DNA of 10,685 bases from JAVDCA01 sp036491235 (GCA_036491235.1 DASXCK010000436.1:1-10685); one strand, 5' to 3'; positions 1 to 6,344 are shown, numbered from the stretch's first letter. The notes: generated from the sequence alone by a model not told the origin. Made by a program: numbers and translations.

Positions 1-369
1 ATCATGTTCGACAATCTCGGCGTGTCGCTCGCGCTGGTGCGGAGCGGACAGCTCAAGCTCATCGCGGTCGGCACCGAGAAGCGGATGAGCGCGCTGCCCG
101 ACGTGCCGACCATCGCCGAGACGCTGCCGGGATTTGCCTCCTCGGCCTGGTTTGCGGTGGTGGCGCCGCCAAAGACGCCGGCGCCGATCGTCGCCAAGAT
201 CAACGCCGACATCGCGGCGGCGATCAAGGACCCGGCTGTGCAAAAGCGTCTCGCCGATCTCTCGGCCGAGCCGGTCGGCAATACGCCGGCCGAGGCCGCG
301 GCGTTCATGCATGCCGAGGTCGAGCGCTGGAACAAGGTGATCAAGGCCGCTAATGTGAAGCTGCAGTAG
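1..369 (+). CDS. Bug/TctC-family periplasmic binding protein, C-terminal part (TphC-like by position)
   Basis: This is the last ~122 residues of a solute receptor of the tripartite tricarboxylate transporter (Bug/TctC) family; the gene begins left of the window. Visible family signatures are the MFDNL start of the second lobe, the segment G-x-L-x-x-I-A-V-G-T-E-K-R followed by LPDVPTIAE, and a C-terminal helix ending ERWNKVIKAANVKLQ. These proteins bind an organic acid in the periplasm and pass it to a TctA/TctB-type permease. The gene ends 98 bases before the preferred start of a TphA2-like dioxygenase gene on the same strand. This is the place occupied by the terephthalate receptor gene tphC in Comamonas tph clusters, so uptake of the dioxygenase substrate is a reasonable inference. 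Specificity is not visible in the fragment. The family assignment is secure. Confidence 0.9.
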   Translation: MMFDNLGVSLALVRSGQLKLIAVGTEKRMSALPDVPTIAETLPGFASSAWFAVVAPPKTPAPIVAKINADIAAAIKDPAVQKRLADLSAEPVGNTPAEAAAFMHAEVERWNKVIKAANVKLQ

Positions 370-395
370 CGAGCGCCAACCGCGAACTCGACCTG

Positions 396-418
396 CCCCT
401 CCCCACGAGGGGGAGGGG
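396..418. repeat. GC-rich perfect hairpin between binding-protein and dioxygenase genes
   Basis: CCCCTCCCC (396-404) pairs exactly with GGGGAGGGG (410-418) around a five-base loop. No T-run follows, so it is not a canonical intrinsic terminator. Similar C-rich/G-rich intergenic palindromes are common in Rhizobiales from memory. It could damp read-through or protect the 3' end of the upstream message, but that is inference. Confidence 0.5.
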
Positions 419-467
419 GAGCCTACCGAATATGCCGCTCCGCTTTGCGCCGAAAGAAACGACGCCC

Positions 468-1697
468 ATGAATATCCACGAACGCAGCTGGCCGGCCGAA
501 GGGCTCACGCGCATCCCGTACTGGATCTATTCCGACCGCGACCTCTACGACGAGGAGCAGGCGAAGCTCTTCCGTGGCGGGACCTGGACCTTCCTCTGCC
601 TCGAGGCCGAGCTGCCGCGGCCGAACACGTTCCGCACCGCCAACCTGGGCGACATGCCGGTCGTGGTCACGCGCGACAGGGACGGCGCCGTCCACGCCTT
701 CGAGAACCGCTGCGCTCATCGCGGCTCGCTCCTGTGCCTCAAGGAGCGCGGCGAGGCGAACGAGATCGTCTGCGTCTACCACAACTGGACCTACGACCTC
801 GAAGGCAAGCTCACAGGCGTCGCCTTCCGCCGCGGCATCGCCGGCAAGGGCGGCATGCCGGCGGACGCGCGGCCCGATCTGCACGGGCCTCGGCGGCTGC
901 GCGTCGAGATTTTTGCCGGGCTCGTGTTCGGCACCATGAGCGAGCGGGTCGCGCCGGTTGAAACCTATCTCGGCCCCGAGGTCGCCGCAAAAGTCAGCCG
1001 CGTCATGAAGGCGCCCGCCAAGCTGCTCGGCGGCTACAGCCAGATGCTGCCGGGCAACTGGAAGCTCTACATGGAGAACGTGAAGGACAGCTACCACGCG
1101 AGCCTGCTGCACATGTTCTTCACGACTTTCCGCCTCAACCGCCTGTCGCAGAAGGGCGGGCTCGTGATCAGCGAGGACGGCGACCACCACATCAGCTACT
1201 CGTACACGGCCGACGTCGCCGGCAAGGAATATGAGCAGGCCGGTATGCGCTCGGCGAAGGCCGATTTCGGCCACCTCGAGGCGCCGGAGCTGCTCGAGAG
1301 CGTCGACGAGTTCGGCGACGGAATCGGGCTGCAGATCCTCTCGGTGTTTCCCGGCTTCGTGCTGCAGCAGATCCGCAACTGCCTGGCGGTGCGGCGCGTG
1401 GTCCCGCAGGGGCTCGATCGCACCGAATTGGTATGGACCTGCTTCGGCTTCGTCGGCGACGACGACGCCATGACCGAGCGGCGCATGCGCCAGTCGAACC
1501 TGATCGGCCCCTCCGGACTGATCTCGATGGAGGACGGCGCCGCGACCGGATTCGTGCAGCGCGGCATCCGCGGCGCCGGCGACAAGGAATCGGTGGTCGA
1601 GATGGGCGGCAGCGGAACCGCGTCGGAGGAAAGCCGGGTCAGTGAGGCCGCGGTGCGCGGCTTCTGGAAGACCTATCGGCGGCATATGAACATTTGA
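468..1697 (+). CDS. tphA2: Terephthalate 1,2-dioxygenase-like terminal oxygenase, large (alpha) subunit
   Basis: This is the alpha subunit of a Rieske non-heme iron ring-hydroxylating dioxygenase, 409 aa from the ATG at 468. The enzyme adds O2 to an aromatic ring to give a cis-dihydrodiol, using electrons from a separate reductase. The Rieske cluster ligands are Cys82, His84, Cys102 and His105. The catalytic iron site is in DSYHASLLH, with Asp207, His210, His215 and the carboxylate Asp356 in SMEDGA. Against the Comamonas TphA2 sequence as recalled, the alignment runs from residue 1 to the C-terminus without gaps and shares long blocks such as ENVKDSYHASLLHMFFTTF and ILSVFPGFVLQQI. Ser243, Arg309 and Arg390, reported to hold terephthalate in TphA2, are all present at the same numbers. 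An upstream in-frame ATG at 432 would add 12 residues but has no ribosome binding site and breaks this correspondence. The small subunit follows. A related para-substituted benzoate substrate remains possible. Confidence 0.85.
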   Translation: MNIHERSWPAEGLTRIPYWIYSDRDLYDEEQAKLFRGGTWTFLCLEAELPRPNTFRTANLGDMPVVVTRDRDGAVHAFENRCAHRGSLLCLKERGEANEIVCVYHNWTYDLEGKLTGVAFRRGIAGKGGMPADARPDLHGPRRLRVEIFAGLVFGTMSERVAPVETYLGPEVAAKVSRVMKAPAKLLGGYSQMLPGNWKLYMENVKDSYHASLLHMFFTTFRLNRLSQKGGLVISEDGDHHISYSYTADVAGKEYEQAGMRSAKADFGHLEAPELLESVDEFGDGIGLQILSVFPGFVLQQIRNCLAVRRVVPQGLDRTELVWTCFGFVGDDDAMTERRMRQSNLIGPSGLISMEDGAATGFVQRGIRGAGDKESVVEMGGSGTASEESRVSEAAVRGFWKTYRRHMNI

Positions 1698-1705
1698 TCG
1701 CAAGC

Positions 1706-1784
1706 GCGTAGCCCGGGTGAGGCGCGGAGCGCCGACATCCGGGGACGGCCTTCCTGCATGTCGCTTCGCTCATGCGGGTTACGC
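1706..1784. repeat. REP-like imperfect palindrome inside the dioxygenase operon
   Basis: The element is bounded by GCGTAGCCCG (from 1706) and CGGGTTACGC (to 1784). Its arms carry GTGAG...GACATCC on the left and GCATGTCGCTTCGCTCATGC on the right, which pair imperfectly into one long hairpin. From memory it resembles a palindrome repeated many times between genes in Bradyrhizobium and Rhodopseudomonas. It fills most of the 103-base gap between the large and small subunit genes and ends five bases before the small-subunit ribosome binding site (GGAGA at 1790). It contains ATG triplets at 1758 and 1772 that are unlikely to be starts. Possible effects on relative subunit expression are inference. 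Confidence 0.7.
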
Positions 1785-1800
1785 ACCCTGGAGACGCATC

Positions 1801-2271
1801 ATGGACATCGAACGCCGGCTCGCGGTGCTCGACCTCAACGCGCGCTATGCCGAGGCGATCGACGAGGGACGGCTCGAGGAATGGCCGGATTTCTTCACCG
1901 CGGATGGCCGCTATCGCATCACCACGGCGGAAAACGTCGAGCAGGGCCTGCCGCTGTCGATCGTCTACGCGACCTCGCGCGCCATGCTGCGCGACCGCAT
2001 CAGGGCGCTGCGCGAGGCGAACATCTACGAGGCGCAGCGCTATCGCCACCTGCTCGGGCCCGCGCGCATCGAGCACGGCGCCGACGGGACGCTGGATGCG
2101 CGCACGAGCTTCATGGTCGCGCGCATCATGCACACCGGCGAGACCGCGCTGTTTGCCACCGGCACCTACCGCGATCGCATCGCGCTCGACGGCGATGCGG
2201 CGCGCTTTGCCGAGCGCGTCGTGATCCTCGACAGCCGGCAGATCGATACGCTGCTGGCGATTCCTCTTTAG
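1801..2271 (+). CDS. tphA3: Terephthalate 1,2-dioxygenase-like terminal oxygenase, small (beta) subunit
   Basis: The product is a 156-aa beta subunit of a ring-hydroxylating dioxygenase (SnoaL-like, cystatin-type fold), the structural partner of the alpha subunit in an alpha3beta3 oxygenase. The start at 1801 is set by GGAGA at 1790-1794 with six bases of spacing; a longer open frame reaching 1717 would be translated from the upstream palindrome and is rejected. Recalled Comamonas TphA3 (about 154 aa) shares the blocks LREANIYE (residues 70-77), RYRH (80-83), RIMHTGET (108-115) and a C-terminus DTLLAIPL/DTLMALPL. The WPDFFTADGRYRI segment near residue 28 is typical of beta subunits. Reductase and dihydrodiol dehydrogenase genes do not follow: the next gene is on the opposite strand with its stop five bases away. 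Confidence 0.85.
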   Translation: MDIERRLAVLDLNARYAEAIDEGRLEEWPDFFTADGRYRITTAENVEQGLPLSIVYATSRAMLRDRIRALREANIYEAQRYRHLLGPARIEHGADGTLDARTSFMVARIMHTGETALFATGTYRDRIALDGDAARFAERVVILDSRQIDTLLAIPL

Positions 2272-2276
2272 GAAGC

Positions 2277-2642
2277 CTATCGCCGCTCCGCGAACCAGTG
2301 CCCCGAGCATATGCCGGAGCCGGCGCCGTGCCAGGTTCCTGATCCGTGGTCGCGCGACAGGCGGCCGTGACCGTCCGCATAGGTCGCGCCGCGCGAGACC
2401 CGCACGTGCACATGTCCGTTGCGCGCGACCTGCCCACGGATATCGAATGCGTTCTCGCCGACGTAGCTCACCTGGCCGTTTTGTATCTGGATTCCATAGC
2501 GATAAGCCCGATCGCACGCCCCGCGCTCGGTCTCGATCACGACGCTCCAGCGGCCGTCGAAAGGCGTTGCGGCGACCGCGGACCCCGGCAATTTGACCGC
2601 TGCGGCCGCGACGACCAACATGGCAAGAGCAATTCTGCGCAT
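2277..2642 (-). CDS. Small secreted protein of unknown function
   Basis: The product is 121 aa with a clear Sec signal peptide: MRR, a hydrophobic run at residues 4-18, and a likely signal peptidase I site at SAVA-AT (after residue 24). The mature ~97 residues begin FDGRWSVVIETERGACD and end GICSGHWFAERR. The two cysteines, Cys43 and Cys112, could form one disulfide in the periplasm. Gly, His and Arg are abundant. The ATG at 2642 is preferred over an upstream in-frame start at 2720 because it begins the signal peptide and is preceded by GAGG with suitable spacing. I recognise no named family; it looks like the small exported hypothetical proteins common in Bradyrhizobium-type genomes. It converges on the dioxygenase small-subunit gene with a five-base gap. 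Confidence 0.72.
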   Translation of the reverse strand: MRRIALAMLVVAAAAVKLPGSAVAATPFDGRWSVVIETERGACDRAYRYGIQIQNGQVSYVGENAFDIRGQVARNGHVHVRVSRGATYADGHGRLSRDHGSGTWHGAGSGICSGHWFAERR

Positions 2643-2846
2643 TGAGGCCTCATCAGAAAAATCCGACGGACTGCGATTCGCCCCCCGGGGTCGCGTCGGC
2701 TCATGACCGGGAACCCGCAAAATCTAAAGAGCCGGTCGGGCTTGCGAAATAGCCTTGCACAGAAATTTTCCGCGTGGCCCGCGCCCGACCCATGCCCGGC
2801 ACGAGCGGCCCGTGGTACCGCGGACGCATAACAGGACCGCGACATA
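2643..2846. other. Divergent intergenic region
   Basis: This stretch separates two divergent genes and must hold both promoters. A near-palindrome with GGTACC at its centre (2810-2823) is the only symmetric element seen. I could not pick a convincing -35/-10 pair, and no coding sequence is supported here. Confidence 0.4.
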
Positions 2847-3434
2847 GTGACCGCCAACCCCGATCGATCGCCGCAGGCGCCCCGTTACGTCCACAAGCCG
2901 GCGCGTTTTTCGGCCGTCTGGCAGTTCGAGCTGGCGACAGACGCGATCGAGTGGACCGCGGGGACGCGGCATGGGCGGGTGCCCTATGCGGGTATCCGCC
3001 GGATGCGGCTATCGTTTCGGCCGCGGTCGATGCAGACGCACCGATTCGTGGCCGAGATCTGGCCGACCGGCGGCGGTAAGCTGCAGCTCGCCTCGAGCTC
3101 ACCGCGCAGCATGGCCGAGTACGAGACGCAGGACGCCGCCTATTCGGTCTTTCTGGCGGAGCTGCACCGGCGGCTTGCGGCGGCGCAATCGCCGGCCTCG
3201 TTCGAGTGCGGGCTCAGCTCGCTGCGCTACTGGCCGGGTGTGGCGATCTTCGGGGGCGTCGCCTTGATGCTCGCCGCGCTGATCGCACGCGCGCTGTCGA
3301 GCGCCAATCGTTCCGCCGCGGTGGCGCTCGGCGCGCTGCTCGCGGTCTTTCTATGGCAGGGTGGAGTGTTTTTTCAGCGCAACCGGCCGCGCAACTATCG
3401 CCCGGAGCAGCCACCGCGCGACCTGCTGCCGTGA
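2847..3434 (+). CDS. Predicted inner-membrane protein with two C-terminal helices
   Basis: The product is 195 aa starting at a GTG (2847), with AGGA about 11 bases upstream. Residues 1-125 form a soluble domain with alternating beta-type segments (AVWQFELATDAIEWTAG, GRVPYAGIRRMRLSF, THRFVAEIWP), reminiscent of PH-like or YcxB-type cytoplasmic domains. Two hydrophobic stretches, about 129-150 (WPGVAIFGGVALMLAALIA) and 156-176, form a helical hairpin. A short Pro/Arg-rich tail follows. The loop between helices is short, so both ends are expected on the same, probably cytoplasmic, side. I do not recognise a named family and assign no function. Its transcript runs toward the universal stress protein gene, with a composite palindrome between them. 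Confidence 0.7.
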   Translation: MTANPDRSPQAPRYVHKPARFSAVWQFELATDAIEWTAGTRHGRVPYAGIRRMRLSFRPRSMQTHRFVAEIWPTGGGKLQLASSSPRSMAEYETQDAAYSVFLAELHRRLAAAQSPASFECGLSSLRYWPGVAIFGGVALMLAALIARALSSANRSAAVALGALLAVFLWQGGVFFQRNRPRNYRPEQPPRDLLP

Positions 3435-3457
3435 GCGCGCGTCGTAGCTTGCGATTG

Positions 3458-3530
3458 GAGCATGATCTTTGGCGAAAACCGGGATCCACCCCGGATCAGG
3501 TCCGGGGCAGGCTTTTTCGGGATCATGCTC
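3458..3530. repeat. Composite palindrome between convergent genes
   Basis: The outer arms GAGCATGATC (3458-3467) and GATCATGCTC (3521-3530) are perfect inverted copies. Inside, GCGAAAACC faces GGCTTTTTCG, extending the stem imperfectly. At the centre, CCCCGGA (3489-3495) and TCCGGGG (3501-3507) form a second hairpin with a five-base loop. The outer arms match, from memory, a very common Bradyrhizobium intergenic palindrome; the inner hairpin looks like a second repeat family nested in it. The last base is also the first base of the stress-protein stop codon on the minus strand, so the element sits right at the end of that gene and may act as a bidirectional terminator. Confidence 0.7.
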
Positions 3531-3955
3531 TATTGCCGCACCACCAGCACAGAGCACTTGGCGTAGCGCACGACATGGGCGGCGTTGGAGCCGAGGAAAT
3601 AGGTGCGCATCGCCGGCAGGTGCGAGCTCATGACGATGAGATCGGCGTTGATCGCCTTCGCTTCCTCCAGCACCTCGTGATAGACGCCGCCCTGGCGCAC
3701 GATCGCGCTCACATGCGCGGAGTCGAACCCCGATTCGCGGGCGATGATCGTCAGCGCCTCCTCGGCGGACTGGCGCTGCTGCGCGTCGAAATCGGCCGGC
3801 ACGTATTCGGCGAGCATCACGGGCGTCGTCGGTATCACGTTGAGCAGGCGCAGGTGCCCGTCCGAGGGACGCGCCAGCGCCACGGCGGTCTCGATCGACG
3901 GCTTGGCAAGCTCGGGGTCGGCGAGATCGACCGGAACCAGGATTTGCTTGAACAT
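3530..3955 (-). CDS. Universal stress protein, UspF/UspG-like
   Basis: This is a single-domain Usp of 141 aa, the usual length. It opens MFKQILVPVDLADP, the first beta strand of the fold and the Asp that contacts adenine in ATP-binding members. It closes with SSHLPAMRTYFLGSNAAHVV and CSVLVVRQ (from residue 110), the nucleotide loop and last strand in the form seen in E. coli UspF/UspG. In those proteins the loop begins GSHRP; here the first glycine is serine (Ser110) and Arg is replaced by Leu, so nucleotide binding may be weaker. An unusually G-rich ribosome binding site precedes the ATG. The gene lies 29 bases after the SixA-type phosphatase gene on the same strand, so the two are probably cotranscribed. 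A cytoplasmic stress or survival role is general family knowledge, not shown here. Confidence 0.88.
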   Translation of the reverse strand: MFKQILVPVDLADPELAKPSIETAVALARPSDGHLRLLNVIPTTPVMLAEYVPADFDAQQRQSAEEALTIIARESGFDSAHVSAIVRQGGVYHEVLEEAKAINADLIVMSSHLPAMRTYFLGSNAAHVVRYAKCSVLVVRQ

Positions 3956-3984
3956 GGCGTGCCCCCCTTTGGCGAATGCGGCTT

Positions 3985-4524
3985 TTAGTCGGTCGCGGTC
4001 TCCAGCATACGCGGCACGACGAAGCGTTCCAGCCGGCCCGACCGCGTGTGCAGGCTCGACCAGTCGGCGATCGCAAAATCGATCACCACGAGGCCGCCGG
4101 TCGGCAGTTTCTCGCGCAGGCGCTCGCGGTCGTCGAGATCGCCCGCCGCGATGAGGTCGGTCGCGACCTCCTGCAGGCCCGGATTGTGGCCGACCACGAG
4201 CACGGACCGGGCGGCAGGGTCGGCCTCACGAAAAATATCGACGAGCGTGCGCAGGCCCGCGTCGTAAAGCCGCTCGACATAAATTGCGGCGGGCACGGTC
4301 CGCATCGCGGCCGCGACGAGATCCCAGGTTTCGCGGGCTCGCTTGGCGGTCGAGCACAGCACGACGTCGGGAACCAGCTTGTGCCGGCTCAGATAGGCGC
4401 CGATGCGCGGCGCTGTCTCCTGGCCGCGGTGGTTGAGCGGGCGCGCATGGTCGCTCGCGCCGGGCTCGGACCAGCTTGATTTGGCATGACGCAACAGCAA
4501 GAGGCGGCGCATGGGCGGGCACAT
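3985..4524 (-). CDS. sixA: SixA-type histidine phosphatase family protein
   Basis: This is a phosphoglycerate-mutase-like phosphatase, 179 aa from 4524. The RHG-type active site is LLRHAKSSW, with the phospho-acceptor His13. The second catalytic histidine is His113 in VVGHNPGL. CSTAKRARET (57-66) carries the phosphate-binding arginine, and ERLYDA (84-89) is the acidic-residue segment. The MRRLLLLRHAK start and SSW signature are typical of SixA, which removes phosphate from histidine phosphotransfer domains or, in E. coli, from the nitrogen-related PTS protein NPr. An alternative ATG four codons in (4512) would give exactly the usual family N-terminus; neither start has a strong ribosome binding site. 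The gene leads a likely two-gene unit with the downstream stress protein. The real substrate is unknown. Confidence 0.85.
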   Translation of the reverse strand: MCPPMRRLLLLRHAKSSWSEPGASDHARPLNHRGQETAPRIGAYLSRHKLVPDVVLCSTAKRARETWDLVAAAMRTVPAAIYVERLYDAGLRTLVDIFREADPAARSVLVVGHNPGLQEVATDLIAAGDLDDRERLREKLPTGGLVVIDFAIADWSSLHTRSGRLERFVVPRMLETATD

Positions 4525-4620
4525 CGATTTCGTCGGGCCGGAAGGCTAACATAACCTGTAGATGACCGCGCGGGGGTGTGGGCGATCCGTGCGGGCTCGG
4601 GCAAAATCAGAGAGCTTGGA

Positions 4621-4653
4621 GCGTGTTCCGATTCCGGCGGAGGCGGAACACGC
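4621..4653. promoter_or_regulatory. Perfect 10-bp inverted repeat upstream of the FAD oxidoreductase
   Basis: GCGTGTTCCG (4621-4630) and CGGAACACGC (4644-4653) are exact inverted copies around a 13-base spacer. The repeat ends 20 bases before the ATG at 4674, in the gap between divergent genes. It could be an operator, or a hairpin in the 5' leader. Similar TGTTCCG/CGGAACA palindromes recur between genes in Rhizobiales from memory, so a dispersed repeat is equally possible. Confidence 0.45.
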
Positions 4654-4673
4654 GCAGGGGTGTGTGATACGAC

Positions 4674-6254
4674 ATGAATGCGACGGTACGCGCCGATTTT
4701 GGCGCCAGTTGGTACGCATCCCGGGCGGAAGGCACGGAGGCGGACGCGTTCGAGCGCGCGCGCCTGACGTATGACATTGACGTCGACGTCTGCGTGATCG
4801 GCGGGGGGCTTGCGGGCCTCACGGCGGCGCGCGAGGTCGCGCGCCGCGGCTGGTCGGTCGCGGTGCTCGAGGCGCGCCGCGTGGGGTGGAGCGCGTCGGG
4901 ACGCAACTGCGGATTCGTGGTGCCGGGTTTCGGCACCGACCCGCGTGCCATGGTCGAGCGGGTCGGCATGGATAACGCCCGCGAATTGTGGAAGTTGTCC
5001 GAGGCGGGTGTCGACTACGTGCGTGCCGCCATCCGCGACGCCGCGATGCCGGGCGTCGAGCCGGTCGACGGCTGGCTCGATGTGTCGAAGACCGACAAGG
5101 GCGACGAGGCGCTCGCGGTCGCGAGCCTGCTCGGGCAGGATTTCGGCGCGAGCATCGAAGGCTGGCCCGCCGAGAAGGTGCGCGCGGCGCTCAAGACCGA
5201 CTTCTATTTTCACGCCATCCACTATCCGACCGCCTTCCACATCGATCCGCTCGCTTATGTGCGCGGCCTCGCGCGCGCCGCGATCGCGGCGGGCGTGGTG
5301 ATCTTCGAGGAGACGCCGGCGCTGTCGATCGATCCGGCGGGCGTGCGCAAGCGGATCGCGACGCCGAAGGGCAGGGTACGCGCCGCCCATATCGTGCTCG
5401 CCGGCAATACCCATCTCGGGTCGCTGGTGCCCGGTCTTGCCGACACGGTGCTGCCGGTGACCGCATACGTCGCGGTGACGACGCCACTCGGCGACCGGCT
5501 CGGCGAGGCGATCGCCTGGCGCGGCGCCGTGAGCGATACGCGGCTCGCCGACCACCACTACCGCGTCGTCGGCGGCGACCGCCTGATGTGGGCGGGCGCC
5601 GGCGGCTTGTGGCCGCGCGGCCCGCGCGACGCGGCCCGCCAGTTCCAAAGTGCGATCGCGCGTATTTTTCCGCAACTGGGCGCGGTCGACTTCGAGGACG
5701 CCTGGTCGGGCGTGATGGCATTCTCGCTGCACGGCATGCCGCAAGTGGGCGAGGTGATCCCGGGCCTGTGGCTCGCCAACGGGTTCGGCGCGCATGGCCT
5801 CAATACCACCGCCATGGCGGGCGAGCTGATCGCCGGCGCGATCACCGAGCGGGACGATCGCTGGCGCCTCCTTCTTCCCTATGAGCTCGTGTGGGCGGGT
5901 GGCCGGTTCGGCCGGCTGGTCCGCCACGTCGGCGTGTGGTCGCTCGGGCGCGGCGAGGACTGGGCCGCCGGCGTGGCGCGCCGGCGCGAGGCGGTGCGCC
6001 GGAGCGAGTCGCAGGGCGCGGCGGCGGAATCCGAGCCGGCGCCGGTGTCCGTGAGTCCTGCCGACGAGGCCGTGCCCGTGCCACCAACCAACACGATGGA
6101 GATCGACGTGCCGGAGGTCGAGGCGCTGCTGCGCCAAGCGGCCGGGCGCGCGAAGCACGAGCATGCGCAAAGGCTCGAAGCGCCGCGGCATGAGCCGGAC
6201 GCGCCGTCGGGCGAGGACTTTCCACCCTTGCGCCGCAATCCTCCTTATTCTTGA
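4674..6254 (+). CDS. DAO-family FAD-dependent oxidoreductase with long disordered C-terminal tail
   Basis: This is a flavoenzyme of the D-amino-acid oxidase superfamily (526 aa), most like gamma-glutamylputrescine oxidase/OrdL-type amine oxidases. These oxidise an amine or amino acid with O2, releasing aldehyde or keto acid and H2O2. The Rossmann motif is VIGGGLAGLTAA (41-52), with Glu66 in VLEARRVGWS binding the FAD ribose. ASGRNCGF (74-81) corresponds to the family SGRNGG segment, with Cys79 in place of a glycine. The second FAD contact is LANGFGAHGLNTTAMAGE near residue 375. After about residue 435 a 92-residue tail rich in Ala, Pro, Glu and Arg replaces the usual C-terminus and looks disordered. 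The first residues, ASWYAS, correspond to the SYW-type N-terminus of OrdL proteins, supporting the start at 4674. The ribosome binding site is weak (AGGGG, 13 bases away). No transporter or partner gene indicates the substrate. Confidence 0.85.
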   Translation: MNATVRADFGASWYASRAEGTEADAFERARLTYDIDVDVCVIGGGLAGLTAAREVARRGWSVAVLEARRVGWSASGRNCGFVVPGFGTDPRAMVERVGMDNARELWKLSEAGVDYVRAAIRDAAMPGVEPVDGWLDVSKTDKGDEALAVASLLGQDFGASIEGWPAEKVRAALKTDFYFHAIHYPTAFHIDPLAYVRGLARAAIAAGVVIFEETPALSIDPAGVRKRIATPKGRVRAAHIVLAGNTHLGSLVPGLADTVLPVTAYVAVTTPLGDRLGEAIAWRGAVSDTRLADHHYRVVGGDRLMWAGAGGLWPRGPRDAARQFQSAIARIFPQLGAVDFEDAWSGVMAFSLHGMPQVGEVIPGLWLANGFGAHGLNTTAMAGELIAGAITERDDRWRLLLPYELVWAGGRFGRLVRHVGVWSLGRGEDWAAGVARRREAVRRSESQGAAAESEPAPVSVSPADEAVPVPPTNTMEIDVPEVEALLRQAAGRAKHEHAQRLEAPRHEPDAPSGEDFPPLRRNPPYS

Positions 6255-6344
6255 GCGACCTATTTTCGTCGCGGGTCTGCGGGGGTTGCGGGTAGCGTTT
6301 CGACGCTCCGTTCGGTAAATTGTGTGTAGGGGCGGGAGAAGGCG

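Noticed and set aside
432..467. Longer N-terminus for the dioxygenase large subunit from the ATG at 432
   Set aside because: There is no ribosome binding site before 432, and the product from 468 lines up with TphA2 from its first residue without gaps.
423..1703. Minus-strand open frame covering the dioxygenase large subunit gene
   Set aside because: No recognisable motif is present, and the plus strand carries all catalytic and Rieske residues.
3206..3988. Plus-strand open frame across the membrane-protein end, palindrome and stress-protein gene
   Set aside because: It is the antisense of a clear Usp gene and reads through a repeat element; the composition is not protein-like.
6294..6307. 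Small TTCG-loop hairpin before the MipA-family gene
   Set aside because: A five-base-pair stem of this kind is expected by chance in sequence this GC-rich, and no T-run or other signal accompanies it.
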